Source of the DNA: Streptomyces lilacinus
GTDB lineage: Bacteria > Actinomycetota > Actinomycetes > Streptomycetales > Streptomycetaceae
NCBI GenBank assembly: GCA_000715685.1
Contig: KL569420.1
Span: 24,008 to 33,271 of the forward strand
Length of the DNA stretch: 9,264 nt
Direction of reading: 5' to 3'
Positions 1 through 6,762 of the stretch are shown here, in pieces. How positions within the stretch are numbered: the first letter of the stretch is position 1; each line of letters opens with the position of its first letter. The notes beneath the pieces are model-generated. The model had not been told where the DNA came from. It saw nothing but the letters and a program-made list of their open reading frames with translations, and made no database searches. A program made the position numbers and the translations under genes.

Positions 1-20
1 CATGTCGATACAGCCGGGAA

Positions 21-54
21 GGGGCGGGACCGGGGAAAAAACCACCCCCGCCGG
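21..54 (-). terminator. Possible terminator after the VOC gene
   Basis: Directly downstream of the VOC stop codon on the minus strand, GGCGGG (pairing bases 47-52 with 23-28) can form a six-base-pair G/C stem. A competing shorter stem pairs CGGGG with CCCCG around a loop carrying a six-T run. The position and G/C strength fit a transcription end, but the T run sits in the loop rather than after the stem, so this is a weak structural call. Confidence 0.35.
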
Positions 55-447
55 CTACGCGACCCGCAGTTCGATGAGGTCCCAGCGGTTGCCGTACAGG
101 TCCTGGAAGACGGCGACCGTGCCGTACGGCTCGCGCCGCGGCTCCTCCTCGAAGCGGACCCCGGCCGCCCGCATGCGCGCGTAATCGCGGTCGAAGTCCT
201 CGGTGTGGAGGAAAAGGCTCACGCGGCCACCGGTCTGGTCGCCGACCCGCTCCTCCTGCTCCGGCGTCGCGCCGCGAGCGAGCAGCAGCGCGGCCTCCCG
301 CGCGCCGGCCGGGGCGACGACGACCCAGCGCTTGCCGTCGCTGAGGACGGTGTCCTCCCGGAGCTCGAAGCCCAGGGCGTCCACGTAGAAGGCGATGGCC
401 TCGTCGTAGTCGCGCACGACGAGGGTGACCAGTCCGAGATGAGGCAT
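55..447 (-). CDS. VOC (glyoxalase/bleomycin-resistance fold) protein
   Basis: A 130-residue protein of the vicinal oxygen chelate superfamily, which uses paired beta-alpha-beta-beta-beta modules to bind a metal or small ligand. Visible hallmarks are an opening strand HLGLVTLVVRDYDEAIAFY, the GFEL turn near residue 26, a second module with GGRVSLFLHTEDFD near 73-86, and the family-typical ending PYGTVAVFQDLYGNRWDLIE near 107-126. Glu126 and His3 or His81 are candidate metal ligands, not proven. The reaction cannot be read from sequence: glyoxalase, dioxygenase, isomerase and antibiotic-binding members share this fold. I chose the ATG at 447 rather than the GTG at 498, because the longer form would translate through the hairpin at 462-495 and adds a non-family N-terminus. 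It follows the VWA gene on the same strand, but the hairpin argues for separate transcription. Confidence 0.85.
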   Translation of the reverse strand: MPHLGLVTLVVRDYDEAIAFYVDALGFELREDTVLSDGKRWVVVAPAGAREAALLLARGATPEQEERVGDQTGGRVSLFLHTEDFDRDYARMRAAGVRFEEEPRREPYGTVAVFQDLYGNRWDLIELRVA

Positions 448-461
448 GGACCGATCATGCA

Positions 462-495
462 CGAAGGCCGCCCCCGGAAGCGGAGGCGGCCTTCG
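462..495 (-). terminator. Perfect 11-bp hairpin between VWA and VOC genes
   Basis: CGAAGGCCGCC at 462-472 and its exact reverse complement GGCGGCCTTCG at 485-495 enclose a 12-nt loop. The hairpin starts 22 bases past the VWA stop codon and ends 14 bases before the VOC start. There is no trailing T run, which is usual for streptomycete terminators. It most likely ends transcription of the VWA gene; it could also reduce read-through into, or translation of, the VOC gene. Confidence 0.6.
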
Positions 496-517
496 CACGG
501 TCGGTCGGACCGGCTGC

Positions 518-1693
518 CTACTCGACGATGCCGGCCGCGCGGGCGGCGGCCAGCCACGCGGGGAAACCTTCCGTCAGCCGCTCGTAGAGCTCGTCGTGCG
601 ACAGCAGGCGCGGCTCGTGGCCGGCGTGGAAGAAGCCGGCGTTGTCCACGACCCGCCTGTCCGGCACCGGCAGTTCGTCGAGACGGCGCAGGAAGTCGAA
701 GCCCCTGCCCTCCGGGTCGCCGAAGCCGACGAACTGCCAGTAGATCGGCAGCTCCGCGGCCGCGCACAGCGCCTTCTCGGCGGCCGGCTTGCTGTAGGGC
801 GCGCCGTCCGTCTGGAAGATGACGAGCGCCGGGTCGGTGCTGCCGGAGTTCTTGTAGTGCTCGACGACGGCGTTCATGGCCAGGTGGTAGTTGGTACGGC
901 CCATGTGGCCGTAGGAGGCGTGCAGCTCCTCCACCCGGCCGCGGTAGTTGTCGAGGTCGAACTCGGCCGTGCCGTGGACGTCGGTGGAGAAGAAGACGAC
1001 GGGCACGACGCCGTCGTCGTCGAGGTGGGCCGAGAGGCCCAGCGCCTGCTCGGCGAGGTGCTGGACGGTGCCGTCCTTGTAGTACGGGCGCATCGAGCCC
1101 GAGCGGTCCAGGACGAGGTAGACGGCCGCCCGCTGCCCGGCGAGCCCCTGCTTGCGCAGCGAGACCCCCGCCGCCTTGTAGAGGCTGACGAGGGCGGGAG
1201 CGGTCTCCTCGACCTTCTCGAGACTGACGGCGGCGTGAGCCGGAGCGGCCTCGGCCGCGGCGGTCATCGCCGGTGACGGCTCCGGGTCCGGGCCCGGCGC
1301 GGGCTCCGGCATCGGGCGCGGGTCGGGCCTGGGGGCCGGCTCCGGCTCCGGGACGGGCTTCGGCCTCGGCATGGGGGTCGGCTGGGGCTCGGGCTCCGGG
1401 ACCGGTTCCGGCCGGGGCGGGCCGGGGGTCGGGATCGGCCCGAGCGGGCCGGGGTCGGGGACGGTCGGGGAACCGGCGCGGTCGGCGGTCTCGGCGGTCG
1501 GCTGGGCCGGGACGGACACGGCGCTCGCCGTCTCCGCGACGTCGCGGTCGATGTCGATGACGACGCCCGCGCCGGCTTCCGTGGTGGCGGCGATGCTGTC
1601 CGGGCCCGCACTCTGCTGGGGCAGGCTCGGTTCGTCGCGGTCGGCGGTCTTGGACCGGCCGAACGCGTTCCGCAGCAGACTCCGAATGCCCAT
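518..1693 (-). CDS. VWA-domain protein, TerF-like, with Pro/Glu linker
   Basis: A 391-residue protein in three parts. Residues 1-73 are a basic then acidic head (MGIRSLLRNAFGRSK at the start). Residues 74-141 are a low-complexity linker of PEP, PxP and PMP units. Residues ~150-391 are a von Willebrand A domain. The metal-ion-dependent adhesion site is intact: DRSGS (Asp196, Ser198, Ser200), Thr267 in GRTNY, and Asp296 in QTDG. The domain most resembles the TerF/TerY-type bacterial VWA proteins of tellurite and stress-response systems, which are cytoplasmic metal-binding adaptors. No signal peptide or membrane segment is visible, so a cytoplasmic location is inferred. The start is supported by GAAGGG nine bases upstream of the ATG. 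No TerD, TerC or kinase partner lies in this window, so a tellurite role is not shown. The 70-residue linker is unusual and probably acts as a stiff spacer. Confidence 0.85.
   Translation of the reverse strand: MGIRSLLRNAFGRSKTADRDEPSLPQQSAGPDSIAATTEAGAGVVIDIDRDVAETASAVSVPAQPTAETADRAGSPTVPDPGPLGPIPTPGPPRPEPVPEPEPQPTPMPRPKPVPEPEPAPRPDPRPMPEPAPGPDPEPSPAMTAAAEAAPAHAAVSLEKVEETAPALVSLYKAAGVSLRKQGLAGQRAAVYLVLDRSGSMRPYYKDGTVQHLAEQALGLSAHLDDDGVVPVVFFSTDVHGTAEFDLDNYRGRVEELHASYGHMGRTNYHLAMNAVVEHYKNSGSTDPALVIFQTDGAPYSKPAAEKALCAAAELPIYWQFVGFGDPEGRGFDFLRRLDELPVPDRRVVDNAGFFHAGHEPRLLSHDELYERLTEGFPAWLAAARAAGIVE
1271..1475 (-). repeat. Low-complexity repeat encoding the Pro/Glu linker
   Basis: This stretch inside the VWA gene is built of degenerate hexamer-like units (GGCTCCGGC, CCGGGC, GGTCGG on the plus strand) that translate to PEP, PRP and PMP repeats at residues 74-141. 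Degenerate repeats of this kind are prone to length change by slippage, so linker length may differ between strains. Confidence 0.7.
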
Positions 1694-1742
1694 GGGGAGA
1701 TGCCCTTCAGTGGAATGTCGGTATTGCTCGTAATAGTCCGGT

Positions 1743-1776
1743 TGCTTGACGACTACGTAAGGCTAGTGGTCAAGCA
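1743..1776. promoter_or_regulatory. 34-bp near-palindrome upstream of the VWA gene
   Basis: Outer arms TGCTTGAC (1743-1750) and GTCAAGCA (1769-1776) are exact reverse complements. The inner arms ACTA (1752-1755) and TAGT (1764-1767) lie on the same dyad axis, with one mismatched pair between them, giving 12 of 13 paired arm positions. The centre is about 66 bases upstream of the VWA start. The right arm read on the minus strand begins TTGACC, which resembles a -35 box, but I find no convincing -10 at normal spacing. An operator for a dimeric regulator is the best reading. It shares CTTGACG with the twin motif at 8501-8620, but not the spacing. Confidence 0.5.
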
Positions 1777-1797
1777 TGGTCCAGGACGTTCACTCCC

Positions 1798-1817
1798 GAC
1801 ACGCCGATGCGCGTGTC
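1798..1817 (-). terminator. Terminator-like hairpin after the carotenoid oxygenase gene
   Basis: GACACGC (1798-1804) and GCGTGTC (1811-1817) form a perfect seven-base-pair stem with a six-base loop. It begins 49 bases past the oxygenase stop codon on the minus strand and lies before the VWA promoter region, so it fits a terminator separating the two genes. There is no T run after it. Confidence 0.5.
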
Positions 1818-1829
1818 ACAAATAGCGCA

Positions 1830-1873
1830 CACTCATGCCTCACTCGTGCCTCGCTCACGCGGCACTCACGCGT
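1830..1873 (-). repeat. Four tandem 11-bp direct repeats spanning a stop codon
   Basis: The plus strand reads CACTCATGCCT, CACTCGTGCCT, CGCTCACGCGG and CACTCACGCGT in direct succession with an exact 11-base period. The first two units differ at one position. The last unit runs into the final codons of the carotenoid oxygenase gene. An 11-bp phase places one face of the DNA helix toward a bound protein, so this could be a regulator site for the VWA gene. It could equally be a decayed microsatellite. Confidence 0.5.
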
Positions 1874-3266
1874 GATCCGGAATCCAGTTGCCGTGAAAGC
1901 CCACCGGCACCCGCACCGGCAGGTGGACGCGGGCGACGGGCCCGGCCGCGAAGTCCCGCGCGGCCAGCACCACGAGGTCCGTGGCCGCGCGCTCCGGGTC
2001 GTACGCGAAGGCCAGCACCCAGCCCTCGTCCTCCGCGGCCCCCGGCGCGGCCGGTACGAACACGCCCTCGCCCACGTCGCCGCCCGCCGGCACCCCGAAC
2101 TCCTCGCTCGTACCGCGCTCGAGGTCGTATTTGACCAGCCCGGCGTCCCCGCCCGGCAGCCGCTCCCGCATCGCGTAGCCGAAGCGGTGCCGGCCGGCCA
2201 GCCGGCGCGGGTCGACGCGGGGGTACTCCACGGCGCGGTCGTCGATCCGCGCCCGGCGCACGGTCCCGGTGGCGAGGTCGACCGTCCAGCGCTCGAGGTG
2301 GGCGCGCTGGGTGCCGGGGAGCGGGCGACCGTGGTCGAAGTAGCGGTCGTGACGGACGAGATGGATGGTGATGAGGCGGCCGCCGGGGTGCTCGTAGGCG
2401 TTCATCGTGTGGAAGACGAAGCAGGGCTCGATCTCCAGCCAGCGCACCTCGCCCGCGCCGCCGTCGCGCGGCAGCACGCCGAGCCGGGCCTGCCGGCCGG
2501 GGTCCCAGACGGGGCAGGGCACCCCCACGACCGGGTCCGGGCGGAAGACCACCGGCAGGTCGTACAGCAGCACGTACCGCTCGGTGAGCGAGAAGTCGTG
2601 CATCATCGGGTGGCCCCGGACGGGGATGTCGACGGTCCTGCGCACGCAGCCGTTCCGGCCGGCGACGAGGTACCGCACGTACGGCCACGCCAGGCAGTAG
2701 GAGACGGCGTGCAGTTCGCCGGTGCGCGGGTCGACGACGGTGTGCGCGGACAGCCCGCCCGGCAGGGTGCCGTGGAAGTCGAACGGTCCGATGGTGTGCA
2801 GTTCGGGGTCGATCTCGTAGGGGAGCGCGCCGCCCTCGACGAGCGCGAGGCAGTGCCCGGCGAAGAACTGCACATGGGTGTTGGGCGCGAAGTCCATGTC
2901 CAGGTGGCGCGGTCCGTGCAGCAGCTTCTCCCCGAGCTGCCCGGCCACCGCGTCCGAGCGCACCCAACGGTTGCGGTACCACTCCGCGCGGCCGTCGCGC
3001 AGCCGCACGCCGTGGATCATGCCGTCGCCGCCGTACCAGTGGTAGCCGGCCGGGTCGTCGACGTGCACGGGGTTGGGGCCGTTGCGCAGGTAGCGGCCGC
3101 GCAGCTCCTCGGGGAGCCGGCCGGTCACGGGCAGGTCGAGCGCGGTGGTCTCGTCGTGCACCGGCGCGTAGAGGCCGGTGAGATACGGATTGGGGCCGGT
3201 GGGGAGGGGACCGGGGCCCGTGAAGTACGGGTTCGGATAGGCGTTCGCGTCGCTCGACCTGGTCAT
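1866..3266 (-). CDS. Carotenoid cleavage oxygenase (RPE65/apocarotenoid oxygenase family)
   Basis: A 466-residue non-haem iron oxygenase predicted to cleave a C=C bond of a carotenoid, apocarotenoid or stilbene with O2. The four iron-binding histidines of the seven-bladed propeller family are all recognisable: His175 (SAHTVVD), His223 (MMHDFSL), His286 (VFHTMNAYE) and His458 (GFHGNW, close to the C-terminus). The second-shell glutamates also appear present: Glu144 (LVEGGALPY), Glu347 (VEYPRVDP) and Glu400 (GEGVFVP). The N-terminal LRGRYLRNGPNP and HWYGGDGMIHG motifs are typical of the family. Length is normal and there is no signal peptide, so the protein should be cytoplasmic. The ATG at 3266 is chosen because GGAGG lies eight bases upstream; the longer open frame to 3563 adds a cysteine- and arginine-rich stretch with no family match. 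No carotenoid biosynthesis genes are nearby, so the substrate is unknown. Confidence 0.93.
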   Translation of the reverse strand: MTRSSDANAYPNPYFTGPGPLPTGPNPYLTGLYAPVHDETTALDLPVTGRLPEELRGRYLRNGPNPVHVDDPAGYHWYGGDGMIHGVRLRDGRAEWYRNRWVRSDAVAGQLGEKLLHGPRHLDMDFAPNTHVQFFAGHCLALVEGGALPYEIDPELHTIGPFDFHGTLPGGLSAHTVVDPRTGELHAVSYCLAWPYVRYLVAGRNGCVRRTVDIPVRGHPMMHDFSLTERYVLLYDLPVVFRPDPVVGVPCPVWDPGRQARLGVLPRDGGAGEVRWLEIEPCFVFHTMNAYEHPGGRLITIHLVRHDRYFDHGRPLPGTQRAHLERWTVDLATGTVRRARIDDRAVEYPRVDPRRLAGRHRFGYAMRERLPGGDAGLVKYDLERGTSEEFGVPAGGDVGEGVFVPAAPGAAEDEGWVLAFAYDPERAATDLVVLAARDFAAGPVARVHLPVRVPVGFHGNWIPDHA

Positions 3267-3289
3267 GGCCCCCACCTCCACCGGCCCTC

Positions 3290-3304
3290 CCCAGCTTCGC
3301 TGGG
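3290..3304 (-). other. Hairpin with 3-base loop in the oxygenase leader
   Basis: CCCAGC (3290-3295) and GCTGGG (3299-3304) pair around the loop TTC (GAA on the transcribed strand). It lies 23 bases upstream of the oxygenase start, next to the ribosome binding site. Short CCCAGC-TTC-GCTGGG palindromes of this type are, from general recall, widely scattered in Streptomyces intergenic DNA. It may therefore be a repetitive extragenic palindrome rather than a specific control element. Confidence 0.5.
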
Positions 3305-3429
3305 CGGTGCCCCACCGCGCGGCCGCCTTTCCACCATCCAACGGAAGCAAGCGTTCGGCCAGTCTCCATCTCGGCGTCGACCGGACGTCATCGGTGCGCG
3401 GTAACCGGTCGGGAACGTCGGGGGAAGCG

Positions 3430-3492
3430 CAGGACACGAGCAGGACAAGAGCAGGGCAATAAATGAGCGCAGGGCAACCCTTTCCGTATGTT
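3430..3492 (+). promoter_or_regulatory. Phased CAGGRCA heptamers and candidate -10 for esterase A
   Basis: The heptamer CAGGACA or CAGGGCA occurs as direct repeats at 3430-3436, 3441-3447, 3452-3458 and 3470-3476. The first three have an exact 11-base period (four-base spacers) and the fourth is 18 bases on. Ten bases after the last copy is TATGTT (3487-3492), a fair TAnnnT -10 box, about 72 bases before the esterase A start. Direct heptamers on an 11-bp period just upstream of a -10 are the known layout for OmpR-type and SARP-type activators. Which protein binds here is not known, and none of that class is encoded in the window. Confidence 0.42.
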
Positions 3493-3563
3493 CCCGCCTC
3501 TTTACCGGTGACTATTAGCGGACCGGAGCCAGTACGCCGCAGGGGGCAGGGAGTGAGAGGCAC

Positions 3564-4907
3564 ATGGGCCTGACCAGCAGGTCACTCTTGTACACGGTGG
3601 TATTCGCCGCCGTGTTGTGCGTGGGGCTCACCGTGTGGGTGTGGCCCCGCCTGGCCGGGCGGGGCGTACGACCGGTGCTGGGACGGCTGGCGGCGATCGC
3701 CACGACCCAGCTGTCGATCATGGCGGCGCTGGCGCTGGCCGTGAATTCCTGGGGCGGCTTCTACGGCACCTGGAATCAGCTCCTCGGCCGTGTCGACAAG
3801 GCCCCGGTCAATGTGAACGAGATGGGCCGGGGCGGACCGTACGCCACGGTGGGGGCGTCGAAGGACGGTCTGGTCCAGCCGGCCGGACCGCAGGGTCTCG
3901 ACAAGGTGGGCGGAATTCCGCACGGCGCGGCCGACAAGGAAGGCAAGGTCCAGTCGGTCCGTATCGTCGGTCAGCGCTCACGGGCCATCAATCCCGCATT
4001 CGTCTATCTCCCGCCGCAGTACTTCCAGAAGCAGTACGAGCGCCACCGTTTTCCCGTGATGGTCGTGATCAGCGGCTACCCGGGCGGGATCATGAATTTG
4101 GCCCAGCACCTCCAGGTGCCGCAGACCGCGGGCCGCCTGCTGGCCGAGAACAAGATGCAGCCGACCGTCATCGTCATGGTCCGGCCGACGATCGCGCCGC
4201 CCCGCGACACCGAGTGCGTGGACGTCCCCGACGGGCCGCAGGCCGAGACGTTCTTCACCAAGGACCTGCCCGACGCGCTCAAGAGCACCTACCGCGTCGG
4301 CCACGACCCGAGCGCCTGGGGCGTCCTCGGCTACTCCTCGGGCGGCACCTGCGCGCTCGAGCTCGCGATGCGCCAACCGAACGTCTACCCGGCGGCGGCC
4401 GCCCTCTCCGGCGACTACAAGGTCGGCAACGACCTCACCACCGGCAACCTCTTCGGCAGCGGCCCGGACGCGAAGCGCAACCAGCAGGAGCACGACCTGA
4501 TCTGGCGCCTGGAGAACATGCCCGTGCCGCGGGTGTCGGTGCTGGTCACCAGCAGCAAGAAGGGGGAGAAGCAGTACGGCGAGACGGAGCGCTTCCTCAA
4601 GGCCGTCAAGTCGCCCATGACCGCGTCCTCCATCATCCTGCCCGAGGGCAGCCACCACTTCACGACCTGGCGCCGGGAGATCGGCCCGGTGCTGGAGTGG
4701 ATGAGCCAGCAGCTGACCTTCCCGCAGGACACGGCGGACAAGCCGAAGCCGCCGGCGAAGAAGCCGGAGGAGGGGGACAAGGCCGCGCCGAGTCCGTCGC
4801 CGAAGCCGTCTCAGGAGCCCACGACGGAGCCTTCGGCGGAGCCGTCGAAGAAGCCGTCGGACGAACCCTCCGACGAGGCCTCGACGGAGCCCGGCGCCGA
4901 CGACTGA
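3564..4907 (+). CDS. Membrane-anchored esterase A (alpha/beta hydrolase, esterase D/antigen 85-like)
   Basis: A 447-residue protein with two N-terminal membrane segments (about 8-28 and 42-61), an alpha/beta hydrolase domain (about 130-385) and a charged tail. The arginine-rich loop between the segments (R30, R33, R36, R41) predicts a cytoplasmic loop, placing the catalytic domain outside the cell. Ser258 in GYSSGG is the likely nucleophile and His364 in GSHHFTTW the likely base; the acid is unclear, with Asp or Glu near 335-342 as candidates. Cys218 and Cys263 are the only non-membrane cysteines and both are conserved in esterase B, suggesting a disulfide. The tail (about 390-447) is made of KP, PSE and EPS repeats, like a wall-spanning or flexible region. 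The best start is the ATG at 3564, with AGGGAG ten bases upstream. The family includes acyltransferases and esterases for cell-envelope lipids or esters; the substrate is unknown. Confidence 0.85.
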   Translation: MGLTSRSLLYTVVFAAVLCVGLTVWVWPRLAGRGVRPVLGRLAAIATTQLSIMAALALAVNSWGGFYGTWNQLLGRVDKAPVNVNEMGRGGPYATVGASKDGLVQPAGPQGLDKVGGIPHGAADKEGKVQSVRIVGQRSRAINPAFVYLPPQYFQKQYERHRFPVMVVISGYPGGIMNLAQHLQVPQTAGRLLAENKMQPTVIVMVRPTIAPPRDTECVDVPDGPQAETFFTKDLPDALKSTYRVGHDPSAWGVLGYSSGGTCALELAMRQPNVYPAAAALSGDYKVGNDLTTGNLFGSGPDAKRNQQEHDLIWRLENMPVPRVSVLVTSSKKGEKQYGETERFLKAVKSPMTASSIILPEGSHHFTTWRREIGPVLEWMSQQLTFPQDTADKPKPPAKKPEEGDKAAPSPSPKPSQEPTTEPSAEPSKKPSDEPSDEASTEPGADD

Positions 4908-4928
4908 CGCTCCGGGCTTGTCCGGGGG

Positions 4929-5996
4929 TCACTCCGCCTCGCCCCCCAGCTGCTCCCCGAGCCATGCGAACGCCGCCGGGTACAGGTTGATCCAGGTGCC
5001 GTAGTTGTGGCCCCCGGACGCGAGCAGCATCGTCTTCAGCCGGACCGCGCTGCCCGCCGCCTCCCGCTGGAACTCCTCGATGTACCGCGGCGGGCTGTCC
5101 CGGTCCTGCCGGGACGTCGCCAGGAACAGCCCGACGTCGGCCGTGGTGTGCCGCACCAGCCACGTCGGGCTGTTGCGCTGCCGCAGGCCGGGATCGGCGA
5201 TCGCGGCCCCGTCGCCGTTGAGCGGATCGGGGTCCAGCGCCGCCCCCGCGCCGTACGCCTTCGGGTACTGCAGGGGGAGTTTGGCCGCGCAGAACCCGCC
5301 CGTCGAGATGCCCAGCACGCCCCAGGAATCCGCTCCCCGGTCCGTGCGGAAGTGCCGGCGGAGCAGCTCGGGCACGTCCGCGGCGAGCCAGGTCGCCACC
5401 TTGCGGCCCGGCACGTCGGAGCAGTCGGTGTCCACGCCGCCGGGGTTGATGATGGGCACGGCGAGGATGAACGGGCGGGTGTCCCCGCGCCGGAGCAGCT
5501 CCTCGTACGCGGCGGGCATCCGGCCCTGCTCCAGCCAGGACTGGGGCGAGCCGGGGACGCCGTGCAGCAGGACCACCACGGGGAACGGCACGTGACGGTA
5601 CGCGGGATCGGCGTACTGCGGCGGGGTCCACACCATGACCTGGCCGGACAGCTGGGAGCGGGAGCCGCGGAAGTACGTCTCCCGCATGCCGCCGTCGCCC
5701 CGGGTGAACCGGGCGCGCTCGGCGGGCGGGCCGGGCATCGCGACCGGGCCGGCCTCGCCGGTGCGGCCCAGGAGGTCGCCCCAGGAGGCGTAGAGGCCGT
5801 AGCTGGCGTTGATCCACACCGCCACCACGCAGATCGCGGTCGCCTGGCAGAGCCCGATGAGCACGACGCGACCCAGCCAGCGCACCGGTCCGGGGCCGGG
5901 GATCCTCGCCCACAGCAGCAGCGTGGCCAGGACGGCCAGCACGGACACGACGACGAGCAGCACGAAGAACGCGGTACCTGTGAGGCTGAGGCTCAT
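4929..5996 (-). CDS. Membrane-anchored esterase B, paralogue of esterase A
   Basis: A 355-residue homologue of the neighbouring esterase, transcribed toward it with 21 bases between the stop codons. It has two membrane segments (about 8-29 and 44-62) joined by a basic loop (R31, R39, R43), so the hydrolase domain should be extracytoplasmic. Matching blocks are GLYASW..LLGR just after the second segment, TPPQY near 124, DTDCSDVP near 189, WGVLGISTGG near 225 (nucleophile Ser231) and SGGHNYGTW near 327 (base His330). Cys192 and Cys236 align with Cys218 and Cys263 of esterase A. It lacks the long C-terminal repeat tail and ends soon after the hydrolase fold. AGGGAG sits ten bases upstream of the ATG. 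A TAGGGT at 6039-6044 on the minus strand is a possible -10, without a good -35. The substrate is not known. Confidence 0.85.
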   Translation of the reverse strand: MSLSLTGTAFFVLLVVVSVLAVLATLLLWARIPGPGPVRWLGRVVLIGLCQATAICVVAVWINASYGLYASWGDLLGRTGEAGPVAMPGPPAERARFTRGDGGMRETYFRGSRSQLSGQVMVWTPPQYADPAYRHVPFPVVVLLHGVPGSPQSWLEQGRMPAAYEELLRRGDTRPFILAVPIINPGGVDTDCSDVPGRKVATWLAADVPELLRRHFRTDRGADSWGVLGISTGGFCAAKLPLQYPKAYGAGAALDPDPLNGDGAAIADPGLRQRNSPTWLVRHTTADVGLFLATSRQDRDSPPRYIEEFQREAAGSAVRLKTMLLASGGHNYGTWINLYPAAFAWLGEQLGGEAE

Positions 5997-6258
5997 CCCG
6001 CGGACGCTCCCTCGGTTCGACGGACCGATGGCGGAACGACCCTATGCGAGGAGACGCCCGGGCGACGGGGAAAACGCGACGGGTTACTCGGACGGGTCGG
6101 CCGCGCGGCGACGGTGCGCGAGAAGTGGCGCTCAACTCCCCGATAATCACTGCGGATTGCGGTGGAACTCGCCCTGCGTGCACCACGCAAGGAGGCGCGG
6201 GCGCCGGGATGCCATGGGTGGATCGTGTGAAATGAAAATAGTGCCGGGTTATGCCGAA

Positions 6259-6276
6259 TGAATCCCGTGAATCCCG
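6259..6276. repeat. Tandem TGAATCCCG in an A/T-richer island
   Basis: TGAATCCCG occurs twice in immediate succession (6259-6267 and 6268-6276), followed by a related AGTAAATTCCGG. The surrounding 180 bases are richer in A and T than the rest of the window. It could be a control site for esterase B or for an unrecognised transcript. No function is shown. Confidence 0.5.
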
Positions 6277-6367
6277 AGTAAATTCCGGATAAGGCCACGG
6301 AGAAAAACGAGGTCGACAGGAATGGTCGACCGGCGTGGAATGCGCGGACAAAGCCGTCCGCGGCGCC

Positions 6368-6403
6368 GGTGGCGACGGCGGTGGCGACGGCGGTGGCGAC
6401 GGC
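6368..6403. repeat. Three perfect copies of a 12-bp unit
   Basis: GGTGGCGACGGC is repeated three times head to tail without a mismatch. It lies in non-coding, G/C-rich DNA. A slippage-prone minisatellite is the simplest reading, and copy number may vary between strains. Confidence 0.85.
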
Positions 6404-6762
6404 GCGGACGCGCGGGTCCCCGTACGGCGGCACGGCGGGCGGGCCCGTTCGGGGAGGGCCGCCCGAGAAGGGCGCGTGAGGCTTCCCGGGCCGGTGGGAG
6501 CGCTGCCCGGCCCGAGGCGGGCGAGCGTTGTGGACCGCTGGACTCCGTTTCCCCCGGGGCCTGTTGGGGCGGTACGGACACGGGCGCCGCGCGCGAGCGG
6601 TCGGCGGCCGCGCCGGGCCCGAAGGGCTGTCCCCGCCGGGAATCGGGCGGCCGTCGGGCGGCCGCCGGGTCGGTGAAGGCGGCCTCCGGCGCACCGTTCC
6701 GGTCGTGGTGACTTCTCGATGGCGCGATCGCCTTTACCGCTGATCTGACATGGCAGCCTCGC

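Noticed and set aside
448..498. Longer VOC protein starting from GTG 498
   Set aside because: The added residues come from translating the 462-495 hairpin, and the family fold begins at the internal ATG.
1776..3404. 542-residue plus-strand open frame opposite the carotenoid oxygenase
   Set aside because: It is a third-position G/C shadow: Val/Arg/Gly/His-rich with no domain, opposite a gene with complete active-site motifs.
3267..3563. N-terminal extension of the carotenoid oxygenase to 3563
   Set aside because: The extension has no family resemblance, would overlap the esterase A promoter region, and a strong GGAGG sits eight bases before the ATG at 3266.
4908..4928. Bidirectional terminator between the converging esterase genes
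   Set aside because: The 21-base gap holds only TCCGGG repeats that give at most a four-base CCGG stem, too weak to call.
6211..6235. Leader peptide MPWVDRVK with overlapping MKIVPGYAE
   Set aside because: The nearest AGGAGG is too far upstream of the ATG, no downstream gene would be controlled, and codons give no support.
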